Assembly (NCBI GenBank): GCA_964410665.1 | Contig: CAYPIE010000001.1 | Span: 62,001-126,000 of the forward strand | Direction of reading: 5' to 3' | DNA length: 64,000 bases | Source of the DNA: CAYPIE01 sp964410665 | GTDB taxonomy: Bacteria; Planctomycetota; Planctomycetia; Gemmatales; Gemmataceae | In this document: positions 8,803 through 17,799 of the stretch, piece by piece | Numbering within the stretch: the stretch's first letter is position 1 | How the letters are laid out: every line of letters starts with the position of its first letter | Notes under the pieces: model-generated | Told to the model about the DNA's origin: nothing | Database searches by the model: none | The model's input: only the letters and a program-made list of their open reading frames with translations | Made by a program: the position numbers and the translations under genes

Positions 8803-11800
8803 TTAGCCCACAAACGCTCCGCCGATGAAGTTGGTCTCCACCGGCCAGAACTGCTCGATCTCGCGGCCGACCGGCTCGAACAGTCGAACCGGCAAGGGTC
8901 TCCCTGGACCCGGGGCCGTGATGATCTCTACCAGGCCGTCGCCATCGATATCCGCAGTGGCCACTCGAATCCCGAGCGAAGAATCGGAGGGATACGCGAT
9001 GAAGTTGGCGAGCTCGATGTTCGGATCATCGCCTCGGAATGCTCGCACTTGTCCGGTTCCATCTCGGCCGCTGCCAACTACCAAATCGGCAGCGCCGTTG
9101 CCATCCACATCACCGGCGGCCACAAAGAAGCCATGCCGACTGCTCGACTCATTCTTCAAGACAAAGTTACTCTGCTCCAGCAGGGTTAAGCCATCGAACA
9201 CCCGAATGTGTGCGCCACCCCCTGGACCTGGCGTGGTAATCATCTCCGCTTGGCCATCGGCATCCAGGTCTCCGCCGGCGACGCGAACCCCGCCACGAAA
9301 ATCCTCGGCATAGGCAAAGAAGTTTGCCAGAAGCGCGTTATCCGCTCCGCTAAATGCCATCACCCGTGGGCCGCCACCGATGTCGGTCCCGACTAATATA
9401 TCATCAAATTTGTCATTATTGATATCTGCACTTGCAACAAAGATGCCTCCTCTGTAGGACGGTTCATAGGCAAGAAAGTTCCTTACTTCTTGACCCGTCA
9501 GCCCATCAAATACCTTGATGTGGGCACCACCGCCGGGACCGGCTCCTGTGATGATATCCTCGATCCCGTCCCCGGTCACATCCCCGCTCGCCACACGAAT
9601 ACCGCCGGCGAACGCGTTGTAGGGTGTTATTCGAAAACGCTCTCGACTCCGGCCATAGTCAAACACCCGCACCGTGCCATTTAATCCAGCGTCGGGCGCC
9701 GTCACCACCAGCGTGGGTTCGCTGGCATTACCGGTAGTGACAGAAAATGCGGGCGTACGTGGTAGAACCCTCCGTACAACGAGCGAAGCATTCTGCTCGG
9801 AGCGCACCGCAGTCCCGACGGTCATCGATTCCTTCGAGGGATTGCTCGAACTTAGGAGTTGTTGTTTGGACGCTGGTGGCTGAGGTTTGTCAGAGGGTTC
9901 GGGGGTAATCGCAAGCAGTTCGCCGTAGTTGAGGGGGCCTCGCAGAACCCCCGGACGTAAGAGCACGTTGGTAAAATCATCGTTGCCGATGATGGTGCTC
10001 GCGGGTATCGATGGGTCGGCATCCTCCTCCAACCCATCCAAAAAACCGAGGGGTTGGGTCTCGACAAGTCGGTACACTCCCGGGGGTAAGATCGGATATT
10101 CCCAGAAGCCATTTCCCAAGGTAGTGATCGTGAACCCAGTCGATAGGTCGCTGATGGCCAATGGTCGTTCGAGTACCGAACCAGCAAAGGCGATTCCTTC
10201 AATCGTGATGCTTACGCCCGAGATACCGGGTTCGCTTGGTGAGCGTCGGCCATCATCGTTCTCGTCGATATAAACATAACCGAACACATTGGCAGCGGGG
10301 ATCTCGCCAAAGTTGTTGTCGGTCCCAACTTCCCCGGGGTCGAGAAATAAGCTCAAGCGGTCGTTGCCCGAGGACCCTCCCTGACTGCCAATGGTATCCA
10401 GCCCATCATAGTAGAGCCCATTCGGCTGAGTTTCGAGAATGGTGTAGTTGCCTGAGGGGAGTTCATCAAAGCGATAGAACCCTTCGTAATCCGTCGTCGT
10501 TTGCTTTTCGATTATCTGTCCATCGACCGTCGTGCCCTGCAGGGTGATCCTGACTCCCACGATCGGCCGTTCATTCGCTTCCGGCTCGCGTAGGCCATTG
10601 ATATTCTCATCCTCATAGACAAACCCCGAAATGCCACCCAGTAGAGGTGGGGGCACTACCGGTGGGACCACAGGAGGCACTACCGGCGGGACCACGGGAG
10701 GCACTACCGGCGGGACCACGGGAGGCACTACCGGCGGGACCACAGGGGGTACTACCGGCGGAACCACCGGCGGGCTGGTCATCAAGCCGAAGTCGAGGGT
10801 TAGATTGGTATTGGGGTCACCGTCCTCATCGACTGGCTCACCGCCGAGCACCAGGGTGATGGTTCCCGAGCGAATCCTCTGCGAATCCACAGCGGTGCCA
10901 TTATCGTCATCGTCGATGTTGTTATTGGGATCTGGCGCCGGTTCGAAGGCATTGTCGGGACCGGTGGAACTCCCAACAACTCCTTCGGGGAGGTCTATCT
11001 CGACTTGGTAATCCCCGGGTAGAAGATTGGCAAAGCGATAGCGACCCTGGCTGTCGGTGATGGTGCTCGCGAGCAGCCGATTGTCCTCATTGAATAGGCG
11101 AAGCGTCACTCCAGGGATGCCAGACTCGTTGTCATCGAACCAGCCGTTGTTATTGGTATCCGCGAAGACCTGATTTCCCAAGCTAAGGACTCTGAGCATC
11201 TCTTCCGGGATCAGGCCTGCGTCGAATGAAAGATCAGCTCCAGCATCGGGGGTGAAGGTTGCAATCACCCCGACTGAGTCAATCGCTTGTGCATCGGAGT
11301 CAATTTGGTCATCCGCCTGGTCGGCACTCGTCAGTGTAAAGCCCTCGAGTACATCCTGATCCAAGGCAAAGCGCACCTGATAAGCGGTATTCGGCAACAG
11401 ATCCAAGTTATAGATCGTGCTACTGCGATCGAGAAACGTATTACTGCTGAACAGGTAATAGCCGTCGCTATCCGTGGTCGCCTGGGCAATCCGATTATTC
11501 GCAGCGTCATATAACTCGACCTGAACCCCGGCCAATCCGGGTTCGTCCGCATCCTGGCGACCGTTGGCATTGTCGTCACTCCAGATACGGTCTCCGATCT
11601 CTACCGGTGGTTGAGCGGGCAGGGCGATGAGATCTCCTAAGCCCGAGGCCTTGTTGAAGTTATTGCCAAGTTGATAGAGCTGGTAGGCTTTAACGGTCTC
11701 CCCGGTAGTATTGCTCAACCAACGGATGCCACCCGTATTTTGCAGGCCGCCACGAACCGGCTCGTAGGCGGTCGTTACCACATCGGGAAAGCCAGAGAGT

Positions 11801-13581
11801 TGCAACACCGCACCGAGCGAGACTTCTTGCTGCTCGATCGAAGGGATATTGGACTGTGGTGGCGGGACCGAAGTCCCTCGGTCATCCTCGAAGTAGTATT
11901 CGCCACCGCCAGGTCCCTGGTCATTGTCCGTTCCCGCGGTGGTAATTCCCTGAGCGCTGGCATTGCTCTCCAGGGTCCACCCTGAAGTCAAATCCCCAGG
12001 GGCGTTGATCCCAGCACGGAGGGTATCGCCTGCACTGACACCGTAATAAAACGTGCCAAGGCTGTTGGGTTCGACGGGCAGCCCAAACGCCGTCTGGTCG
12101 CTGATCCGATCGCGGAGCCCCAGGACCATGTTGCCATCCGCATCGAAGGCGATGCTACTGAGCATCGGTTGCGGATAGATGGCGAATGGAGAGTTGCCGC
12201 CTCGGTTGTCGAGCGATTGGAAGGTCGGGGCCCAGGGTCGCCAATTGGCTGAGAAGGCATCCTGCGTGACCGCATCGGTCACCGCCGTACCGCGCTCATA
12301 GTCCAAGGCAAATTGGAACACGGCTTCGGAGGCAAATGCTCCGGTTGCCGGATCATAAACTACGACATATCCACGCAGATCACTTCGATCCTGCGTACTC
12401 TCGGCGGTATTCACCAAACCGACGTACACTCGTCCCTGGTGGTACTCGACCGCAAACGGGCGAATATCCCCTTGGGGGTTGTCCGGAGTAACTCCTGTGG
12501 CATTGTTCGGGATTGGGATCGCGATGCGGTCGATCCGTTCCGGAGTCAGCGGCCCGGAGGTAGGCAGCACATAGAGTTGGCGATCACTGAGGTTCATGAC
12601 ATAAAGTTGCGAACCATCATCGTTGACATCCAGATCGCCAAAACTAATTTTCCCGACTGCATCCCAAGTGACATCAAAGTTATCGAGATAATAGTTGTTT
12701 TGGTCGTGCGGATCGATCCCGGCCACCCCAGGGCCGAAGATGGACTCGAGATTGACGAACAAGTCCGCCTGGGTGCCGACCGTGCCAGTCCGGTAGATGG
12801 CGGCGACTCCGCCGGGACCAAAGCCGGAATGCTTTTTCATGTATGCAGCGGCATAGATCGATTCACCACGTGGATCCACGCCAAGTCCCCATACCGTGCC
12901 GACCTCCCGAGCTGGTACCAGCAGAGCGTGGTCTGGCGGGGCAGTGACATTGGCGAAATCGGTGTCGCCATCGGCGGCCCCGGCTGCATAGGGAAAACTG
13001 AGGATCGCAGGATCATCGGCAAACGGCCCGTTCAGGGGATCGCCGAGAACATAGCAGACGGTGACTAATTCAGGATTGTTCGTTTGGTATTCCGCCGGAG
13101 CGATCAAGGCGAAGTTGAGGTTGTCGATTTGCGTCGGCTCGACAAACTGAATCGAGCGCACCGCGTTCTCGGTCTGAACCCCCGGCCGGAATCCTTGGGG
13201 GAGATTCGCAAAGGCAATGCGGAACGGGCCATCCCCGGTTGTCTCAAGCGTATAACTGCCATTGCTCCGCGAAACGGTCGAACCACGGATCGCATTCTCG
13301 GCATCGAAGGCAACCACCCGGATCCCAGCGACGCCCCGATCTTGAGCCGTCGCAACCGTGCCACTCCCTTGATTGTCGAGAACGCCTGTGCGGTCGAGCA
13401 GGCCATTCGCATTGAAGTCCTGGAAAATCAACCCGTTCAGGGTAATGTTGGGCATCAGGCGTTCTTCAAGCGAAAGCAAGCGCGGTCGAAAGGGCTGTGT
13501 TGGAAGGCGGTGCCTCGCCCGTCGCCCCGGGATACCCGCAGGTATCGCATCGTCGTCGGTGGGGGATCGATCGGGGCGCAT
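8803..13581 (-). CDS. Giant cell-surface protein: SdrD B-like domains, PPVV linker, FG-GAP-like repeats
   Basis: The product has 1592 residues. The N-terminus is Arg-rich and runs into 'LLSLEERLMP', the LE-x-R motif seen on many large planctomycete exported proteins. SdrD-B-like Cna domains are recognisable at about residues 46-150 ('FQDFNANGLLD'), 660-785 ('IWSDDNANGRQDADEPG'), 798-925 ('VFADTNNNGWFDDNESG'), 983-1090 and 1097-1210. Residues 150-650 look like a beta-propeller. A PPVV linker occupies about 936-978. Residues 1300-1592 hold FG-GAP/VCBS-like repeats with calcium-type loops such as 'GDVTGDGIEDIITG' and 'GGDLDADGQAEMITT'. It is likely exported and Ca-binding, perhaps in adhesion; the exact role is unknown. 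The ATG at 13581 has only a weak ribosome site. Confidence 0.85.
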   Translation of the reverse strand: MRPDRSPTDDDAIPAGIPGRRARHRLPTQPFRPRLLSLEERLMPNITLNGLIFQDFNANGLLDRTGVLDNQGSGTVATAQDRGVAGIRVVAFDAENAIRGSTVSRSNGSYTLETTGDGPFRIAFANLPQGFRPGVQTENAVRSIQFVEPTQIDNLNFALIAPAEYQTNNPELVTVCYVLGDPLNGPFADDPAILSFPYAAGAADGDTDFANVTAPPDHALLVPAREVGTVWGLGVDPRGESIYAAAYMKKHSGFGPGGVAAIYRTGTVGTQADLFVNLESIFGPGVAGIDPHDQNNYYLDNFDVTWDAVGKISFGDLDVNDDGSQLYVMNLSDRQLYVLPTSGPLTPERIDRIAIPIPNNATGVTPDNPQGDIRPFAVEYHQGRVYVGLVNTAESTQDRSDLRGYVVVYDPATGAFASEAVFQFALDYERGTAVTDAVTQDAFSANWRPWAPTFQSLDNRGGNSPFAIYPQPMLSSIAFDADGNMVLGLRDRISDQTAFGLPVEPNSLGTFYYGVSAGDTLRAGINAPGDLTSGWTLESNASAQGITTAGTDNDQGPGGGEYYFEDDRGTSVPPPQSNIPSIEQQEVSLGAVLQLSGFPDVVTTAYEPVRGGLQNTGGIRWLSNTTGETVKAYQLYQLGNNFNKASGLGDLIALPAQPPVEIGDRIWSDDNANGRQDADEPGLAGVQVELYDAANNRIAQATTDSDGYYLFSSNTFLDRSSTIYNLDLLPNTAYQVRFALDQDVLEGFTLTSADQADDQIDSDAQAIDSVGVIATFTPDAGADLSFDAGLIPEEMLRVLSLGNQVFADTNNNGWFDDNESGIPGVTLRLFNEDNRLLASTITDSQGRYRFANLLPGDYQVEIDLPEGVVGSSTGPDNAFEPAPDPNNNIDDDDNGTAVDSQRIRSGTITLVLGGEPVDEDGDPNTNLTLDFGLMTSPPVVPPVVPPVVPPVVPPVVPPVVPPVVPPVVPPVVPPVVPPPLLGGISGFVYEDENINGLREPEANERPIVGVRITLQGTTVDGQIIEKQTTTDYEGFYRFDELPSGNYTILETQPNGLYYDGLDTIGSQGGSSGNDRLSLFLDPGEVGTDNNFGEIPAANVFGYVYIDENDDGRRSPSEPGISGVSITIEGIAFAGSVLERPLAISDLSTGFTITTLGNGFWEYPILPPGVYRLVETQPLGFLDGLEEDADPSIPASTIIGNDDFTNVLLRPGVLRGPLNYGELLAITPEPSDKPQPPASKQQLLSSSNPSKESMTVGTAVRSEQNASLVVRRVLPRTPAFSVTTGNASEPTLVVTAPDAGLNGTVRVFDYGRSRERFRITPYNAFAGGIRVASGDVTGDGIEDIITGAGPGGGAHIKVFDGLTGQEVRNFLAYEPSYRGGIFVASADINNDKFDDILVGTDIGGGPRVMAFSGADNALLANFFAYAEDFRGGVRVAGGDLDADGQAEMITTPGPGGGAHIRVFDGLTLLEQSNFVLKNESSSRHGFFVAAGDVDGNGAADLVVGSGRDGTGQVRAFRGDDPNIELANFIAYPSDSSLGIRVATADIDGDGLVEIITAPGPGRPLPVRLFEPVGREIEQFWPVETNFIGGAFVG
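10648..10773. repeat. Tandem repeat encoding (PPVV)n
   Basis: About ten degenerate 12-bp units, clearest as 24-bp units at 10655, 10679, 10703 and 10727 (the 10679 and 10703 copies are identical). On the minus strand they encode ten PPVV tetrapeptides, a rigid proline-rich spacer between domains of the surface protein. Confidence 0.9.
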
Positions 13582-13887
13582 CAGGACAAGACCTCAAAGC
13601 AATGGCAAAAAAACGCGGAGACGGCACAGTCTTGACGGGAAAGTTTCCTTTCCCGGAGGCTGCATTCTATAACCACAAGAATGGAACGCTTATCGTGCAA
13701 TTCTTTCCGGTAGGTGAAGAATACTATCGCATCAGAAGCGAATGGCTGCAAGGGTTTTTCTGATTTTTGACAAAAATTCATGCTATCTGAGAATAATCCG
13801 CTCGATTGACGTGCGTACTCCAGCGTTTTCAAGCTGCTCGAGCGGGAGCAAGAATGGGATGTGACGCAGCGATCTCGGAACCTGTTT
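13582..13887. other. AT-richer intergenic region upstream of the surface-protein gene
   Basis: This spacer lies between the surface-protein start (minus) and the pdxH stop (minus). It is visibly richer in A+T than its surroundings around 13640-13800, as expected for a promoter, but I cannot fix -35/-10 boxes. A 53-codon plus-strand ORF (13602-13763) lies inside; it has no ribosome site or recognisable family. Confidence 0.4.
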
Positions 13888-14541
13888 TCACGGCGCTAGT
13901 CGAGTCAGAGTCCAACGGTGATCTGCTTGTCGCTGGTAAGCCAGGCGATCATGCAGACGGCTCGGACGGCCTTGCCAGAATTCAAAATAGACTGGAACCA
14001 CCCGGATACCCCCCCAGGTTGGAGGTCGGGGCACCTGCCCATCGGCATACTGCGACTCCAAACGCTGGACTTCCCTCTCGAGTTGGCTGCGCTGGCTCAA
14101 CGGTTGACTTTGGGGCGAGGCTAAGGCGCTGAGGCGGCTACGCAGTGGCCGAGACTGAAAGTACACATCCGACTCTTCCGCGGGGATGCGTTCGGCCATT
14201 CCCTCAATGCGGATCTGCCGTTCCAGTTCCCCCCAGAAAAATACCAGAGCAACCCGCGGGTTCTCGGCGATTTCCCGTCCCTTGCGACTGGTATAATGAC
14301 TAAAAAAAACCAATCCCCGCTCATCAAACCCTTTGAGCAGGACAATTCGTGCTGCGGGCTGTCCATCGGCGCCTACCGTGGCCAGCGTCATGGCATTGGG
14401 CTCCAGAAGTTGGGCCTGACTCGCCTGGTCCCACCACGTCGCAAACTGGCGAAATGGATCGTTCTCGGCAGAGGATTCGTCCAACTGCCCCTGAGTATAT
14501 TCCTTGCGAAGTTCGGCAAGGGTACGAGCTGATTCGGTCAA
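13888..14541 (-). CDS. pdxH: Pyridoxamine 5'-phosphate oxidase
   Basis: PdxH oxidises pyridoxamine or pyridoxine 5'-phosphate to pyridoxal 5'-phosphate with FMN. Family blocks are present in order: 'EPNAMTLATVGADGQPAARIVLLKGFDERGLVFFSHYTSRKGREI' (FMN and substrate binding), 'ALVFFWGELERQIRIEG', and the C-terminal 'RPPTWGGIRVVPVYFEFWQGRPSRLHDRLAYQR' with the conserved RLHDR. The TTG start at 14541 has 'aggaggg' just upstream and gives 217 codons, close to the E. coli length of 218. It overlaps the stop of the SWIM gene as TTGA, a sign of translational coupling. Confidence 0.93.
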   Translation of the reverse strand: MTESARTLAELRKEYTQGQLDESSAENDPFRQFATWWDQASQAQLLEPNAMTLATVGADGQPAARIVLLKGFDERGLVFFSHYTSRKGREIAENPRVALVFFWGELERQIRIEGMAERIPAEESDVYFQSRPLRSRLSALASPQSQPLSQRSQLEREVQRLESQYADGQVPRPPTWGGIRVVPVYFEFWQGRPSRLHDRLAYQRQADHRWTLTRLAP

Positions 14542-14876
14542 ATTCGTCCCTCCTGCGCCAACGCCAACAGTCCCAGGACATGGCGACAGCGGTGATAGTA
14601 CAGAAAGCCCCGACAATCGCAGGAACAATCGTGCGGTTGGCCCACCCGGACGTGATACACTTCGCCCAGTCCGAGGCGATAGACAGTGAAGCCACGCCCC
14701 CCGATTTCACACGGGATTTCGTAAAACGTATAGAAGGTGGCCTGTTCACCGACCCAAATGCCAAATACTCCGATGCCATCCTCCTGAAGAGAACGCAACA
14801 AGCGGATGCGTCGGTTGCGGACAGCCGGCTGGTTTCTCATCCGCGCATTATGAACACGAATCTTGGCCACCCACAA
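14538..14876 (-). CDS. Small SWIM-type zinc-finger protein
   Basis: The protein has up to 112 residues, the C-terminal half containing 'CSCDCRGFLYYHRCRHVLGLL', which fits the SWIM pattern CxC-xn-CxH. SWIM fingers bind DNA or proteins. The middle part ('GVFGIWVGEQATFYTFYEI') looks like a small beta domain. The start is uncertain: a TTG at 14876 or ATG at 14840, neither with a clear ribosome site. The stop overlaps the pdxH start by 4 nt, so the pair is coupled, although no link to vitamin B6 metabolism is known. Confidence 0.7.
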   Translation of the reverse strand: MWVAKIRVHNARMRNQPAVRNRRIRLLRSLQEDGIGVFGIWVGEQATFYTFYEIPCEIGGRGFTVYRLGLGEVYHVRVGQPHDCSCDCRGFLYYHRCRHVLGLLALAQEGRI

Positions 14877-14927
14877 GCCATCTAACGCGAGGGAACCTTC
14901 AGCCCTTCACGGAAAGCAGGCAAGTAA

Positions 14928-15404
14928 ATGGCAACCGTGACTCCAAGCTCGCCCTTCACCCGAAAACGCCAAGTGCACATCCTCATCGGCTTTCTGATGT
15001 GGGTACTCGGCTTGGTCGCTATCTTATCGCTTGGACTGTTGCCGAGGCCCGACCAGGCCGAAGCAGCATTGTGTGGTCCGTGGGGTTGCTTGCCGCCATT
15101 GCCAGCGTTGGTATCCGCACATGCCGCATGGCTCTGGTTCTTGCTACCGGTTACCGCGATGGGACTGCGCTGTTTGTCTGGCTGGAGCCGCAAATGGGTG
15201 GCCCTAGGAATGCTCGGCCTGAGCGGGCTGGGCTTGCTCATGGTCGCTGCTGAGGTCTGGCTGGTCTGGGTTCCCGAGGGCGGGTCAGCTGTTGCCGCCT
15301 ATGCTTGGAATCGCTGGGGGTATTTGTTAGCCATCCGCATTGACTTACCCATCCTCGAGCTAGGCCTGGTCGGTGCGCTGAGCTTATTCGGCAGACACCT
15401 GTAA
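14928..15404 (+). CDS. Hypothetical membrane protein with about four helices
   Basis: 158 residues. After a short cytoplasmic start ('SPFTRKRQ') there are about four hydrophobic segments, near residues 18-38, 62-80, 92-110 and 132-152. Between the first two is 'EAALCGPWGCLPPLPAL', with two cysteines that could form a disulfide outside the membrane. The ATG at 14928 is preceded by 'ggcaag'. It is transcribed divergently from the SWIM-pdxH pair. I do not recognise a family, and nothing around it fixes the role. Confidence 0.65.
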   Translation: MATVTPSSPFTRKRQVHILIGFLMWVLGLVAILSLGLLPRPDQAEAALCGPWGCLPPLPALVSAHAAWLWFLLPVTAMGLRCLSGWSRKWVALGMLGLSGLGLLMVAAEVWLVWVPEGGSAVAAYAWNRWGYLLAIRIDLPILELGLVGALSLFGRHL

Positions 15405-15422
15405 ACCCAGCCCTTACCCCAC

Positions 15423-15854
15423 TCATTCCACGCTGACTCGCCCGGTCAATTCCTGGAAAAAACTTCGTAGACCAGGCTCCTCAACCCGCGCGAGCGCTTC
15501 CGTCCGCGATACCCAGATCCGCGCACGGTACATCTCGGGCCACTGTGGGAACACCTCCTCGACTTGCATATAAAAGATACGTACCCAGTAGTCCCGCCCC
15601 CCTTTGCGATAGCCATAGCCACCCAAACTACGTTCCCAAATCAGTCCTCGGACTCCGGCTTCTTCCCACGCCTCTTGCGTTGCAGCCTCGATGGGCGTTT
15701 GGCCTGCTTCAATCATCCCCTTTGGAATGATCCAGCGACGTTGCCGATGCGAGGTAATCAAACAGATACGCTGTTCCCAGATGGCCAGTACGCCGGCTTG
15801 GGTCATCACTTCTGCCATGCCGATTCCCCAGGATCTTCGATCTTTTTTGGCCAT
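15423..15854 (-). CDS. Nudix hydrolase (MutT/DIPP-like)
   Basis: Nudix enzymes cleave nucleoside or polyphosphate diphosphates. The core reads 'RQRRWIIPKGMIEAGQTPIEAATQEAWEEAGVRG'. This is the Nudix box GX5EX7REUXEEXGU, but with Gln for the first Glu and Gln for the Arg, while the metal-binding EExG is kept. 'WIIPKG' and the following beta strand resemble diadenosine/diphosphoinositol polyphosphate hydrolases. I used ATG at 15854 (143 residues); TTG 15881 and ATG 15818 are alternatives. It converges with the upstream membrane-protein gene. Confidence 0.82.
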   Translation of the reverse strand: MAKKDRRSWGIGMAEVMTQAGVLAIWEQRICLITSHRQRRWIIPKGMIEAGQTPIEAATQEAWEEAGVRGLIWERSLGGYGYRKGGRDYWVRIFYMQVEEVFPQWPEMYRARIWVSRTEALARVEEPGLRSFFQELTGRVSVE

Positions 15855-15974
15855 CTCATGCAGCTTACCAACGTCCGTCAACCGTTCACTCGAAGTTTCA
15901 CGGATTCCTCATAGAAATAGAGTAGGATCGTCCCCTCAGTCCTTCCCCACCTTCCCTTGGCGTGTGAATTGACT

Positions 15975-17174
15975 ATGACCACCCCGCTCGGCTTCTCCAT
16001 CCAAGTCCGCGATGTCATGGTGGATCAGCCAGTCCTGGTCCGCCCCGAGGAAACCATTCTCACCGTGCTCAATCTAATGAATACTCATCGGATCGGCGCG
16101 GTTATGGTCTGCGTGGCCCAGCGACTGCAAGGGATCTTCACCGAACGTGATCTGTTACGCCAGGCAGCGGCTTCTGGTCCCGAGTGGCGGAACACCCCGG
16201 TCCGCGACTGGATGACCCCTGATCCATATGTCATCCCCCCCGATGCTAGCTGGGATGAGGCGATGCGAATGATGGAGCATTTGCGGGTCCGGCATCTTCC
16301 GGTGATTGAACACGGCCAGGTCATTGGGATCGTTTCATCGCGGCAACTCATCGCCCGTCGCGAAGAACACCTCAACCACCAGATCGAACAACGGACCCGT
16401 GAACTGCGCGAAGCCAACGAATCGCTGTTGGCCCGCGATGCCGAAATTACCGCCTATATGCGCGCCGCCGCCCGGTTGCAGACCAAGTTACTCCTGCCCC
16501 ATGCCCCACCGGACTGGACGGGAATCGATTTTGCGATCCATTATGCCCCTTTGGATCATCTGGGCGGAGACTATTATGATTTTGCCCAGCCGGATGACGA
16601 TCACCTGGGGATTCTCATCGCCGACGCCAGCGGTCACGGGATTCCCGCGGCGTTGGTGGCGGTGATGACCCGAATTGTGTTCCGGGAAGTTGCCCAAACG
16701 ACTACCGACCCTTCTGCAGTGCTGGTGGCGATGAATGAGCGCTTACAAGGCCTCAGTGATGAACGGTTTGTCACGGCCTTTTATGGGGTGCTCGAACGCT
16801 CTACTTACCGTTTTTGTTATGCCAACGCTGGCCATCACTTCCCCCTACGCTATTCCCGCCAGCAACCCCAGTGTGAACCACTTGCCGCCCGCGGCTTCAT
16901 GCTCGGGATCATGCCGGACGAGGCGTTCCATCAACGCACCATCCAGCTACAACCAGGCGATCGCTTATGCCTATACACTGATGGGGTCTCGGATAGCTGC
17001 AACGAACATGGTGAAATCTTTGGCACGCAGCGGCTGACCCAGCTGTTACAATGCCAGGGAGCCGAACGGACCGATGTGATCTTGTGTGAGCTTGTCAGCA
17101 GCTTGCAGACCTATCGGGGCACGCGTGCCCACACCGATGATGTCACCGCGCTGATTGTGGGCATCGAAGACTGA
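15975..17174 (+). CDS. CBS-domain PP2C-type phosphatase (RsbU/SpoIIE-like)
   Basis: Two CBS domains occupy about residues 10-125 ('VRDVMVDQPVLVRPEETI', 'VRDWMTPDPYVIPPDASW'), followed by a coiled-coil linker ('EEHLNHQIEQRTRELREANESL') and a SpoIIE/PP2C domain. The phosphatase metal motifs are 'GGDYYDF', 'ADASGHGIPAALVAVMT' and the closing 'TDDVTALIV'. Such enzymes dephosphorylate anti-sigma-factor antagonists in partner-switching pathways; the CBS pair would sense adenine nucleotides or another small ligand. The ATG at 15975 starts just ahead of the first CBS domain. No STAS or RsbW-type gene is nearby, so its target is unknown. It probably forms an operon with the next small gene, 2 nt away. 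Confidence 0.88.
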   Translation: MTTPLGFSIQVRDVMVDQPVLVRPEETILTVLNLMNTHRIGAVMVCVAQRLQGIFTERDLLRQAAASGPEWRNTPVRDWMTPDPYVIPPDASWDEAMRMMEHLRVRHLPVIEHGQVIGIVSSRQLIARREEHLNHQIEQRTRELREANESLLARDAEITAYMRAAARLQTKLLLPHAPPDWTGIDFAIHYAPLDHLGGDYYDFAQPDDDHLGILIADASGHGIPAALVAVMTRIVFREVAQTTTDPSAVLVAMNERLQGLSDERFVTAFYGVLERSTYRFCYANAGHHFPLRYSRQQPQCEPLAARGFMLGIMPDEAFHQRTIQLQPGDRLCLYTDGVSDSCNEHGEIFGTQRLTQLLQCQGAERTDVILCELVSSLQTYRGTRAHTDDVTALIVGIED

Positions 17175-17176
17175 TC

Positions 17177-17482
17177 ATGGAAATCAAGTGGACCGATACT
17201 GATCCTGAGACCGGTGGGCGGCGGTATATCGCTGCCGAGAAATTTGCCGGCTGTTGGCATTTTCGTTGGAAACGCCATCGGCGTGAGGACTGGCAGCGCG
17301 GCCTCCAGCCGACTCGGGCTATGTGGGAACACATCTTAGCATCGCTGCACGCTCGCTATCGTCGACGCCAAGGCGTCTCCGATGCGGACATTGCTTACGT
17401 GGAAACGGTGCTCAGGACCTGGCAAGAGCCACCGACCTTCGCCGATGAGGACGAAACTGCCCGCGAACGCCCGGCGAGTTGA
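17177..17482 (+). CDS. Hypothetical small protein
   Basis: 101 residues, starting 2 nt after the phosphatase stop and so likely co-translated with it. It is rich in Arg and Trp in the middle ('CWHFRWKRHRREDWQRGLQPTRAMWEHIL') and acidic at the end. There is no membrane segment, no signal peptide and no family I recognise. Close spacing suggests it works with or modifies the CBS-PP2C protein, but that is inference only. Confidence 0.6.
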   Translation: MEIKWTDTDPETGGRRYIAAEKFAGCWHFRWKRHRREDWQRGLQPTRAMWEHILASLHARYRRRQGVSDADIAYVETVLRTWQEPPTFADEDETARERPAS

Positions 17483-17799
17483 AAGAAGGATATGAGCGAA
17501 GTATAAAAAAATAAAATTGTTCGAGCGTGTGTCGAACACGTTTGCTTCCGCAGTTGTCACCGCTGATGCCCCGAAAAGTTCCTGGTAGATCCCCGGTCGG
17601 TTCTGAGGATGGAGGACACGCCTGGCTGGACTCTGTTCCACGATGCACCGGAAGACTGAACGGTGAGTGACCGTATCGTCTCGATGCGAACTTCGAGTGA
17701 TTTGGCCGAATGGTTTCAGCGGCAACAACGCCACTCAAGCAAAAGGCGGGGCCGCAGCGGAATGGTCCTGGCCAGTGTTGCGGAAGATCAAGGATCGTC
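17483..17799. other. Intergenic region with a short inverted repeat
   Basis: This 317-bp spacer lies between co-directional genes. It opens with an AT-rich stretch ('gtataaaaaaataaaatt', 17502-17519) followed directly by gttcga/tcgaac (17519-17537, 7-nt spacer). This could be a promoter plus operator or a weak hairpin. No convincing ORF is present. Confidence 0.45.

Noticed and set aside
10648..10773. Possible CRISPR-like array
   Set aside because: The repeat units are contiguous with no spacers and encode PPVV in frame, so this is a coding minisatellite.
12313..13068. 251-codon plus-strand ORF antisense to the giant surface protein
   Set aside because: It is a shadow of a strongly supported gene, and the translation shows no recognisable domain.
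13602..13763. 53-codon plus-strand ORF ahead of the surface-protein gene
   Set aside because: The translation is protein-like, but there is no ribosome site or family and it lies in the likely promoter of the opposite-strand gene. Conservation would be needed to accept it.
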